DNA of 64,000 nucleotides from the NCBI GenBank assembly GCA_900465685.1, contig UEGR01000014.1, positions 207,926 to 271,925 of the forward strand. Reading direction: 5' to 3'. Made by a program: the position numbers and the translations under genes. The DNA comes from Hyphomicrobiales bacterium. Lineage in GTDB: Bacteria > Pseudomonadota > Alphaproteobacteria > Rhizobiales > Rhizobiaceae. The notes under the pieces are model-generated. The model worked only from the letters and a program-made list of their open reading frames with translations, was not told where the DNA came from and did no database searches. This document shows positions 50,176-58,116 of this stretch, in pieces; positions within the stretch are counted from its first letter, which is position 1, and every line of letters starts with the position of its first letter.

Positions 50176-51033
50176 ATGAAAAGCCGGATCGAAGACGTCA
50201 CTTTACTTGACGATCTTCATTATCGCGTCTGGAACGGCGCGATTGCCGACGTGTGGTCTGTCGAATGCGGTCCCGGCGCGCGGGGCGAGTATGTTTCGCA
50301 AGCGCCGCGCCTGTTTCTCGTCTGCGAAAGTCAGGGCGCGTTGGATATCCGTCCCGGCAGCAAAGGGCGTGCGGTCGCGCAAGGCGCAAACCCGTCACGC
50401 CTCTGCTATATTCCGGCGGGCATGACGATCTGGAGCGAGAGTGCGAGACCGGGCAAGCTCAAGCATCTCGATCTGCATCTGGACACCAACACGCTTCAGC
50501 AGCGCTTTGGCGGCGCGCTCGACAGAGCTGCGATTGAGCGTCCGCGCCTGTTGTTTTCGAATACCAAAATCGAACAGATCGGCGGGCTTCTGGCGGAAGA
50601 GTGCCTGTCCAATGCGCCGTTGCACGATCTCTATGGCGAAGGCCTGATCAACGCGCTGGTCGCGGAATTGTTCGGGGCGGAAGCGCAGCCACGAGCGGGC
50701 GCCAGCAAGCTTTCGCCATGGCGTCTGCGGCGCGTGACTGATTTCATCGAGGATAATTACGCGCGCATCATCCGCTTGCAGGAACTGGCCGATCTGGCGG
50801 GCTTGTCTGAAACCTATTTCTGTAGCGCCTTCAAGGCATCGACGGGCGTGTCGCCGCATAGCTGGCAGATGGAGCGGCGCATTGCGCGGGCGCAAGTGTT
50901 GCTGCTTCAGGCGCACACGCCACTGCCGCATATTGCGGCGCTGGTCGGGTTCTCCGATCAGGCCCATTTCACTCGTGTTTTCAAGAAGCAGACTGGCACC
51001 ACACCGGCAGCATGGCTGAAGCAGCAATTGTAA
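50176..51033 (+). CDS. AraC-family regulator of siderophore uptake
   Basis: 285 residues from the ATG at 50176. The start is uncertain because no strong ribosome site is near and the frame is open upstream. N-terminal cupin-like sensing part. The C-terminal double HTH has LQELADLAGLSETYFCSAFK and PLPHIAALVGFSDQAHFTRV, then FKKQTGTTPAAW. Located between fhuC and the TonB receptor, it resembles the siderophore-responsive activators that switch on the cognate receptor (compare PchR, AlcR). Confidence 0.84.
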   Translation: MKSRIEDVTLLDDLHYRVWNGAIADVWSVECGPGARGEYVSQAPRLFLVCESQGALDIRPGSKGRAVAQGANPSRLCYIPAGMTIWSESARPGKLKHLDLHLDTNTLQQRFGGALDRAAIERPRLLFSNTKIEQIGGLLAEECLSNAPLHDLYGEGLINALVAELFGAEAQPRAGASKLSPWRLRRVTDFIEDNYARIIRLQELADLAGLSETYFCSAFKASTGVSPHSWQMERRIARAQVLLLQAHTPLPHIAALVGFSDQAHFTRVFKKQTGTTPAAWLKQQL

Positions 51034-51219
51034 TATCGCAACAGTCTCGATTGCTTTTTTACCACGCGCTGAGATGAGCTGAAAATCGTTCAATTTGGCG
51101 GAAGAACGAACAATCCTGCCGTATAATCTTGATATAAGCACTCATATTAACGAGCCCGTCTGCGGGGTCGCGGGAGCCTGTGAAGGTTCGCGTTTTTATC
51201 CTTTGAGGGGTCACATCAT

Positions 51220-53373
51220 ATGCCGTCGATGAAGCACAATCTTCTCGTCCTGCTGGCAAGCGGTACCGCGCTTGCCGCTATTCCTGCATTTGCGCAGGAA
51301 GCCGCCAAACCCCTCGAGCTGAACACGGTTGTCATCCAGTCGGATGGCAATGGCGGCACCACGCGCGCCGAAGGTCTTGGACCGGTCAAGGGCTTTGTCC
51401 CACGTGCCACGACCACAGGTTCGAAAGACAGTGTTGCAATCGACAAGATTCCGCAATCCGTATCGGTTGTCGGACGCGATCAGATGGATGCGCTCGGCGC
51501 GCAGAAGATCGACGAAGCCTTGCGTTATACGCCCGGTGTACTGGCCCAGCCTTTCGGCGTCGATAATGATACGAACTGGCTCTATATTCGCGGCTTCGAC
51601 GCGACGGCCAACGGTACCTATCTCGATGGATTGCAGAATTTCAGCTACGGCTTCGGCGGTTACTTCATCGACAGTTTCGGGATCGAGCGTATCGACGTTC
51701 TGCGCGGCCCGGCATCCGCCCTTTACGGCGGCGCCAATCCGGGCGGCATCGTGAACTATATCAGCAAGCGCCCGACGGGTGAGCGGCTGCGCTATCTCGA
51801 AGCGGGGATCAACAGCTACGGCAATGGCTATCTGGGCTTCGACATTGGCGACAAGGCAACGGAGACGGTCAATTACCGCGTCAACGGCAAGATTCAGGGC
51901 GGCAATAACTACACGGATTTCTCCAAGGAGTTTCGTGGCGTCATCTCGCCGAGCATCGAATACAAGCCGGATGAATCGACCAGCCTGACCATTCTGGCCA
52001 ACTATACCCATCTCGACCTGACGCATGATGGCGGCTTTCTGCCTTACTACGGCACTGTAGTGCCGACCGAGTTTGGCAAGATTTCGCGCAAGGCCAACTT
52101 CACCGATCCGGATGTCGATTCCTACGATCGCGAACAGGTTTCGCTCGGCTATGAGTTCGAACACACATTCGACAATGACTGGACGATCCGCCAGAACGTC
52201 CGCTACGGCTTTGCGCATGTGAAGGAGCATAGCCTCTATCCCTATGGCTATGACGGGTATCTGGCTCAGCCGACGGCGGGCAATCCTTATCTGTCTCGCA
52301 TCAACTTCAAGCACGATACGACGGTGAACACCTTCCAGGCCGACAACCAGCTTGAAGGCAAGGTGACGACCGGTGCCATCGACCACAATCTGCTGTTTGG
52401 CGCGGAGTACCGCTATTTCCGCATCGACCAGATGCAGCAGACCGGCGGTGCGACGATCATCGACGCCTATAACCCGGTTTATGGCGAGGCTCAGGGCCCG
52501 ATGTGGGATCCCTATATCGATCAGGATCTGCGTCGCAATCAGCTCGGCGTCTATGCGCAGGACCGCATGGAGTTCGGCGATGGATGGATACTGACGCTGA
52601 ACGGTCGCTATGATCACGTCTGGACCGAAGCCTCGGGACTGCCGAGCTTCGAATATGACACGGGCCGCTTTTCGGGTCGTGCGGGTCTTGGCTACGAATT
52701 TGAAAACGGCATTACGCCTTATGTCAGCGCCGCGACCTTCTTCAATCCGATCATCGAGACCCTGTATGACGGCAGCTATGCCAAGCCGGAAACCGGCGTT
52801 CAGTACGAAGCGGGCGTCAAATATCGTCCGGAATTCTTTGATGGTCTGATCACCGCATCCTTCTTCGATCTGACCAAGGAAAACTCGCTGACCGGCTCGA
52901 GCTTCGCCCGCGAACAGCTTGGCAAGGTCAATTCGCGCGGTTTCGAACTCGAAATGCAAGCCAATATTGCTGACGACTGGAAGGTCACGGCGAGCGTGAC
53001 CGCCTATGATCTGAAGGTCAAGGAAAACGCCTCGGACGAGTCGCTGGTCGGCAAGCGTCCTTATCTTCTGCCGGAACAGCAGGCTTCGCTCTTCGTCGAA
53101 TACAAGGTGCCTGAAGGCGCGCTCAAGGGCGTGACGCTCGGCGGCGGCGTGCGTTATGTCGGTTCGTCCTATGCCGACGAGCAGAACACGCTCAAGGTGC
53201 CTGCCGTTGCGCTTGCCGATTTGAAACTCGGCTACGAAAAGGATAATTGGGGCATCGATCTCAACGTGACCAATCTGTTCGACAAGAATTATGTCGCTGG
53301 ATGTCAGGGCGTCTATGTCTGCGGTTATGGCGAAGGCAGGAAGGCTTTGCTCAAGGTGCACACCAAGTGGTGA
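51220..53373 (+). CDS. TonB-dependent siderophore receptor (FhuA/FoxA type)
   Basis: 717 residues. Signal peptide to AFAQ (about residue 26). Plug domain with DKIPQSVSVVGRDQMDALGA and ERIDVLRGPASALYGGANPGG, then a beta-barrel that ends with IDLNVTNLFDKNYVAGCQGVY and an aromatic terminal residue (Trp). Two cysteines near the C-terminus are usual in ferrichrome/ferrioxamine receptors. No N-terminal signalling (STN) domain, so control probably comes from the AraC protein. Hydroxamate ligand is inferred. Confidence 0.88.
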   Translation: MPSMKHNLLVLLASGTALAAIPAFAQEAAKPLELNTVVIQSDGNGGTTRAEGLGPVKGFVPRATTTGSKDSVAIDKIPQSVSVVGRDQMDALGAQKIDEALRYTPGVLAQPFGVDNDTNWLYIRGFDATANGTYLDGLQNFSYGFGGYFIDSFGIERIDVLRGPASALYGGANPGGIVNYISKRPTGERLRYLEAGINSYGNGYLGFDIGDKATETVNYRVNGKIQGGNNYTDFSKEFRGVISPSIEYKPDESTSLTILANYTHLDLTHDGGFLPYYGTVVPTEFGKISRKANFTDPDVDSYDREQVSLGYEFEHTFDNDWTIRQNVRYGFAHVKEHSLYPYGYDGYLAQPTAGNPYLSRINFKHDTTVNTFQADNQLEGKVTTGAIDHNLLFGAEYRYFRIDQMQQTGGATIIDAYNPVYGEAQGPMWDPYIDQDLRRNQLGVYAQDRMEFGDGWILTLNGRYDHVWTEASGLPSFEYDTGRFSGRAGLGYEFENGITPYVSAATFFNPIIETLYDGSYAKPETGVQYEAGVKYRPEFFDGLITASFFDLTKENSLTGSSFAREQLGKVNSRGFELEMQANIADDWKVTASVTAYDLKVKENASDESLVGKRPYLLPEQQASLFVEYKVPEGALKGVTLGGGVRYVGSSYADEQNTLKVPAVALADLKLGYEKDNWGIDLNVTNLFDKNYVAGCQGVYVCGYGEGRKALLKVHTKW

Positions 53374-53401
53374 TGCGCCGGTTCTGGCCGCGCGTTCCGT
53401 C

Positions 53402-54286
53402 ATGACAGTTACCCGTCGCACGGTTCTCGGATTTGCAGGCGCCCTTTTCGTGGCGCCTGCACTGCGTTCGGCCTATGCGGCATCGACGCGTTTTGCCGTG
53501 ATCGACTGGGCCATGCTGGAGACCGCGCTGGCCATCGGCGCTGTGCCAGCGGCAGCATCAGAACTGCGACAGTACCGGCAGATGCAGCTTGAACCTGCAG
53601 TGCCGGAGAGCGTCACCGATCTCGGTCTGCGCGGTGCGCCCAATCTTGAGCTGCTGCGCATGATCGAACCGGATTTGATCGTCGCGTCCAACTTCTATGA
53701 ATATCAGCGTGCAGCCCTTGAACGCATTGCGCCGGTTTTCGCGCCGACTGTCTACAGTGCCGGTCAGCCGCCATACGCGATGCTGGAAGAGGCGACGTTA
53801 AGCCTTGGCGAAAAGCTCGGTCTGGCTGCGGAAGCTCGCGCCTATGTTGCGACAGTCGCGCGCGAGATTGCCGAGGCGCGCCAGCATTTCGCATCGGCTT
53901 CCGGGCATAAGGTCTTCATTATCAGTCTGGGCGATGCTCGCCATTTTCGCGCATTCGGTCGCGATAGTCTGTTTGGTGATGTGCTGGTCCGGCTTGGTTT
54001 CGAGAATGCATGGACGCAGGACACAAGCTATTCAGCCGCAGCACCGGTGGGGCTGGAACAGTTGGCTGAAGCGCCGGACGCATCCATCGTGGTCATCGGC
54101 CCGACCGATCCAGAAACCCTTTATCGCCTGCCGCAGAATTCCCTGTGGAATGCGCTGCCCGCCATCCGTGAAAAACGCGTTCTGTTCCTGCCGCCGCTCG
54201 ATCATTTCGGCGGATTGCCAGCGGCGCGCCGCTTTGCCCGGCTTCTTCTCCAGAATTGGGGAGAGAACGGGGAGGCTCGCCTATGA
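53402..54286 (+). CDS. fhuD: Siderophore-binding periplasmic protein (FhuD type)
   Basis: 294 residues from the ATG at 53402. Tat-type signal MTVTRRTVLGFAGALFVAPA, then a class III helical-backbone binding protein: AVIDWAMLETALAIGAVPAA, LRMIEPDLIVASNFYEYQRA and PLDHFGGLPAARRFA. The ATGA overlap with fhuB indicates coupled translation. Confidence 0.87.
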   Translation: MTVTRRTVLGFAGALFVAPALRSAYAASTRFAVIDWAMLETALAIGAVPAAASELRQYRQMQLEPAVPESVTDLGLRGAPNLELLRMIEPDLIVASNFYEYQRAALERIAPVFAPTVYSAGQPPYAMLEEATLSLGEKLGLAAEARAYVATVAREIAEARQHFASASGHKVFIISLGDARHFRAFGRDSLFGDVLVRLGFENAWTQDTSYSAAAPVGLEQLAEAPDASIVVIGPTDPETLYRLPQNSLWNALPAIREKRVLFLPPLDHFGGLPAARRFARLLLQNWGENGEARL

Positions 54287-56265
54287 CGCAAGCAATCGAG
54301 GAACGATTTGCGGGTATAAGGCCGCTTCTGTTCTGGGGGCTGCTCGCACTTGTCGCGGCTCTTATGGCCGCCTTCGAGTTCACGCGTGCGTTGAATGCCC
54401 CTGCCAGTTCGCCTGAATTACTGGCGCTGCATCGGGTCATCGCATTCGACACCGTTCTGCCGCGCAATGCCATGGCCTTGATCTGCGGGGCCGGTCTTGG
54501 GCTTTCGGGTTTGCTGTTGCAGCAGGTGTTGCGCAATCCTCTTGCCGAACCCTCGACGCTGGGCATTGCCGCCGGGGCGCAGCTCGCTATGACAGCAGGC
54601 ATGCTCTATCTGCCCGCAGCGCTGATCTTCCGCGAATGGTTGGCTCTGGCGGGAGGGCTCGCGGCGGTCAGTCTCGTGCTGGCGCTCAACTGGAAACGCT
54701 CGCTGGAACCGGCTTCTGTCATTCTCTGCGGCATGATCGTGTCGCTAACCGCAACGGCGGCAAGCACGGCGCTCATTCTGGCCAATGGCGAATATGTCTT
54801 CTCGCTGTTTGTCTGGGGTGGCGGCTCGCTGGAACAGCAGAGCTGGGGACCGGGCATTTCTCTTGGCCTGCGGGTTTTGATCGGCGGCGGGATTGCCTTC
54901 TTCCTGCTACGACCGCTGACATTGCTGGCGCTCGACAATGCCAATGCGCGCAGTCTCGGCCTGTCGCTGGCGGCAAGCCGCCTGCTGGTGATTGCCATTG
55001 CCGTCTGGCTGGCGGCCAGCATTACCGCCGAGGTCGGCATATTGGGCTTTGTCGGTCTGGTCGCCCCCACGCTGGCGCAGCTGTCCGGCGCGCGGCGTCT
55101 TAAAACGAAGCTGATCGTTGCGCCCGCTATTGGGGCGGTTTTGCTCTGGTTGACTGACGGCTGTGTCAGCCTGTTGCAGACTGTCACTGGCGACCGCCTG
55201 CCGGTGGGCGCTGCGACCGCGCTGCTCGGTGGCCCCTTGCTGCTGTGGATGCTGCCGCGTCTGCGCATGTTTGAATGGCCGTCGGGCAAGAGCGAGGAAA
55301 GCGCGGTTCGCCTGAAGCGCGCGGGGATTTTCTTCGCCGTTCTGCTTTTGCTTGTTCTGCTTGCTGCTGCCATCACGCTCACTCTCGGCCGGGGGCAGGA
55401 TGGTTTTGTTCTCGCCCGTGGTGAACTGTTCGATGCGCTTCTCGACTGGCGCTTGCAAAGGCTCGCTCTAGCGGGGTTGCCGGGCGGCATGCTGGCGCTG
55501 GCCGGGGCCATTCTCCAGCGCATGACCGGCAATCCGCTCGCCAGTCCCGAAATTCTGGGCGTCGGCCTTGGTGCGGGAGGCGGTCTGGCGGTGGTTCTGC
55601 TGCTGCCGGTTGCTGGTCTGTCCATGCAATGGCTCGGCGCGACCATCGGCTCGGTTCTGGCGCTGATCTTCATTCTGGCCGTTGCGGCACGCAGCGGCTT
55701 CGGTGCTGAAAAGCTGCTTCTGGCCGGTGTCGGCCTTGGTGCGATGGTCAGCTCCATTCTGACAGCCATCATCGCAACCGGCTCCCCGCAGGCCTTTGTT
55801 CTACTTGGCTGGTTAAGCGGCACCGGCGCACAGGCGACGCCCATGCAACTTTGGCTGGCGGCAATCGCATTGGCGGCGGGATTTGCCCTTCTGCTCACTC
55901 TGTCGCGCTGGCTCGATATTCTGCCGCTCGGTTCGGTGACTATGCGGAGTCTTGGTCTTTCGCTCATTCTGCCGCGTCTTGTCATCGTGCTGATTGCAGC
56001 GCTTCTGACGGCCATCGCGTCCATGATGGTTGGGCCGCTCTCGTTTGTCGGGCTGATTGCTCCGCATCTGGCGCGCAATTTCGGCCTGCATACGCCGAAG
56101 CGCTTCCTGACAGCATCCATGCTGATCGGTGCTTTGATGATGGTCAGTGCAGACTGGCTCGCACGAATGGTGGCTTTTCCCTACAACCTGCCGCTCGGCC
56201 TGTTCGCCTCGCTTCTGGGTGGGGCCTGCTTCATCGCGCTTCTGTCGCGCCGTAGCTCCCCATAA
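54283..56265 (+). CDS. fhuB: Fused double siderophore permease (FhuB type)
   Basis: 660 residues from the ATG at 54283. Two FecCD-like halves in one chain: the first has GLSGLLLQQVLRNPLAEPST and GFVGLVAPTLAQL, the second GAILQRMTGNPLASPEILG and SFVGLIAPHLARNFG. About 20 membrane segments. Single-chain double permeases are typical of FhuB. No ATPase gene follows; fhuC is at 49216-49995. Confidence 0.9.
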   Translation: MTQAIEERFAGIRPLLFWGLLALVAALMAAFEFTRALNAPASSPELLALHRVIAFDTVLPRNAMALICGAGLGLSGLLLQQVLRNPLAEPSTLGIAAGAQLAMTAGMLYLPAALIFREWLALAGGLAAVSLVLALNWKRSLEPASVILCGMIVSLTATAASTALILANGEYVFSLFVWGGGSLEQQSWGPGISLGLRVLIGGGIAFFLLRPLTLLALDNANARSLGLSLAASRLLVIAIAVWLAASITAEVGILGFVGLVAPTLAQLSGARRLKTKLIVAPAIGAVLLWLTDGCVSLLQTVTGDRLPVGAATALLGGPLLLWMLPRLRMFEWPSGKSEESAVRLKRAGIFFAVLLLLVLLAAAITLTLGRGQDGFVLARGELFDALLDWRLQRLALAGLPGGMLALAGAILQRMTGNPLASPEILGVGLGAGGGLAVVLLLPVAGLSMQWLGATIGSVLALIFILAVAARSGFGAEKLLLAGVGLGAMVSSILTAIIATGSPQAFVLLGWLSGTGAQATPMQLWLAAIALAAGFALLLTLSRWLDILPLGSVTMRSLGLSLILPRLVIVLIAALLTAIASMMVGPLSFVGLIAPHLARNFGLHTPKRFLTASMLIGALMMVSADWLARMVAFPYNLPLGLFASLLGGACFIALLSRRSSP

Positions 56266-56344
56266 AATGTGGTATTTTTGATACATGCGCTTTGGAAAGC
56301 TTGGCTGTCCAGCTCCTGTTCGCCGCCTGATGGAGCGCTGGCTT

Positions 56345-56372
56345 ATAGGTGGAAGCCTATGTTTTGTTTGTA
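56345..56372 (+). terminator. Possible terminator after fhuB
   Basis: Short arms ATAGG (56345-56349) and CCTAT (56356-56360), then GTTTTGTTTG. The stem is weak. A second imperfect CCAGCTCC/GGAGCGCTGG repeat lies just upstream. Confidence 0.4.
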
Positions 56373-56409
56373 AAAACATGACTATTTAACACATGATTTT
56401 ATCGCGCTG

Positions 56410-56426
56410 GCTGGAATTCTTCTAAA
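56410..56426. promoter_or_regulatory. Possible Irr (ICE) iron box before the ECF sigma gene
   Basis: Reads GCTGGAATTCTTCTAAA against the ICE pattern TTTAGAA-N3-TTCTAAA as I recall it: 11 of 14 fixed positions agree, with the right arm perfect. It lies about 75 bases before the sigma factor start. In Rhizobiales Irr controls iron genes through such boxes. Confidence 0.45.
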
Positions 56427-56501
56427 TCACTGTGATTGCGTGAGATTTTCCAAATCGCTATTGCCGATGCAGAGCAATATGTCTGCGGGGATCGCGGTAG
56501 A

Positions 56502-57011
56502 ATGACCTCACGGCTGTGGGATCTGACTGAACTTTATGAGAGCGAGCAGGTTGGTCTGCGCGCTTTCGTGCGGCGTATCGTCGGCAATACGGCGACCGCA
56601 GAAGATGTCGTCCAGCAGGCCTTTCTCAACATGCTGTCGCGGCCAGACAATGGCTCTCCCGATGCCGCGCCGGGCGCGGCCTATGTCAAACGCGCCGCGC
56701 GCAATCTGGCGCTCAATCACCTGCGCGATGCGCGCCGCCGCTCAGATGTGGAGATTGAGGACGACGCGCCGGAGCGTTATGCCGACAGCACGCCTTCGCC
56801 GGAAATGACCGCGCTTTATCGCAGCGAGCTGCGCCGTCTTTTGCAGGCCATCGCAGACTTGCCGCCGCGTCGTCGTGAGGCTTTCGTCCTCAACAGGATT
56901 GAAGGCCTGACTTATGATGAAGTGGCCGAGCGTATGGGAATTTCGCGCAATACGGTTATAACCCAGATTGTGGCGGCTCTGGCCGAACTCGACAAACGGC
57001 TCTCCGCATAG
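56502..57011 (+). CDS. FecI-type ECF sigma factor
   Basis: 169 residues from the ATG at 56502 (an upstream TTG at 56436 would add 22). Sigma-2 region LRAFVRRIVGNTATAEDVVQ and YVKRAARNLALNHLRDARR; sigma-4 region LPPRRREAFVLNRIEGLTYDEVAERMGISRNTV (shown in part). Followed by a FecR-type regulator and a receptor with a signalling domain, the classic surface-signalling order. It should transcribe the receptor operon at 58117. Confidence 0.88.
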   Translation: MTSRLWDLTELYESEQVGLRAFVRRIVGNTATAEDVVQQAFLNMLSRPDNGSPDAAPGAAYVKRAARNLALNHLRDARRRSDVEIEDDAPERYADSTPSPEMTALYRSELRRLLQAIADLPPRRREAFVLNRIEGLTYDEVAERMGISRNTVITQIVAALAELDKRLSA

Positions 57012-57038
57012 GAAGAGCCAAGGCAGTTGTGGGCAGGC

Positions 57039-57968
57039 ATGAAGGATATCGAGACCGACCCGGTTTTCATGAAGGCGCTGGAATGGTTCGTGCGTTTGCA
57101 GGATACCGCCGTCAGCGCCGATGACCGGCGTGCGTTTTCGGCCTGGATGGCATCTGATCCGGCGCACCGTGTTGCTTATGAGCGTGCGCAAGCCCTGTGG
57201 CAGCGTTTCGATGCGGTAAAACCCGAATATGACAGGTACAAGGGCTCGAACCGCGTCAGCAGGCGTGGGGTCGTTCTGGGCGGGCTTGCGGCGCTGGTGC
57301 TGGCGCCGGGCGTCTATATGTTGTCGCGCCCCGGCCTGTTTGCAACTTACAAGACCGATGTTGGCGAGCGCCGCAGCTTTACCCTTGCCGATGGCAGCAC
57401 GGTGGAGCTTGGCAGCTATTCCGCGCTGTCGGTCGATTTTTCCGACAAGCGCCGCGATCTGGTGCTGCATCAGGGGCAGGGCTTTTTTCAGGTTGCTGCC
57501 GATGCGGCGCGTCCTTTTGTAGTTTCCGCCAAAGGCGGCACCATCACCGCGCTGGGCACAGCCTTCGATGTCAAGCTGGATGAGGATGAGGTTACGGTTT
57601 CCGTGGTTGAACATGCCGTGTCGGTGGCCTTTGGCGATGCCGCGCCGGTGCGGCTCGACGAAGGCTGGCAACTGACTTTCGGTGGTGATGCGATTGCCGC
57701 GCCGCACCGCTCCGACAGTCAGATCGTCGAAGCATGGCGCAATGACCGCGTGATCTTCGAAGATGTGCCGCTGCGCCGTGTGCTGACGGAACTCGAGCGT
57801 TATCGTCGGGGCAGGATTTTCCTGACCGACGCCGAAATAGGCAATATGCCGGTGACGGCGATCTTCGACACGCGCGATGCGGAAGCGGCGCTAGCCACCA
57901 TTGCTGAAACCCTTCCCGTTAAGGTTATGAACGCTTCCGGCTGGGTAACAGTCGTCACGCGGCATTAA
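57039..57968 (+). CDS. FecR-type anti-sigma regulator
   Basis: 309 residues from the ATG at 57039; a TTG at 57027 is also possible. The N-terminal cytoplasmic part (ALEWFVRLQDTAVSADDRRA; FSAWMASDPAHRVAYERAQ) is the FecR anti-sigma region, followed by one membrane segment at about 75-95 (GVVLGGLAALVLAPGVYML) and the periplasmic FecR domain (ERRSFTLADGSTVELGSYSA; FDVKLDEDEVTVSVVEHAV) plus a C-terminal STN-like part. It relays the receptor signal to the sigma factor. Confidence 0.88.
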   Translation: MKDIETDPVFMKALEWFVRLQDTAVSADDRRAFSAWMASDPAHRVAYERAQALWQRFDAVKPEYDRYKGSNRVSRRGVVLGGLAALVLAPGVYMLSRPGLFATYKTDVGERRSFTLADGSTVELGSYSALSVDFSDKRRDLVLHQGQGFFQVAADAARPFVVSAKGGTITALGTAFDVKLDEDEVTVSVVEHAVSVAFGDAAPVRLDEGWQLTFGGDAIAAPHRSDSQIVEAWRNDRVIFEDVPLRRVLTELERYRRGRIFLTDAEIGNMPVTAIFDTRDAEAALATIAETLPVKVMNASGWVTVVTRH

Positions 57969-58116
57969 CCTGACAAAAATTATCAAAAATATTTTCCAGA
58001 CCGATCATTAGTTCGCGCTTGCGAGGTGTCTAACCATCTGAGGGGCTGCTTGGCGGCCGCCATGAAACAGAGTTTCCCGCCCGTCGGCGGGGGTGTCAGA
58101 CATTGGGGATTGCAGC

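Noticed and set aside
51211-53421. Minus-strand open frame of 736 codons opposite the first receptor
   Set aside because: Same reasons; the plus strand encodes an intact TonB receptor with signal peptide.
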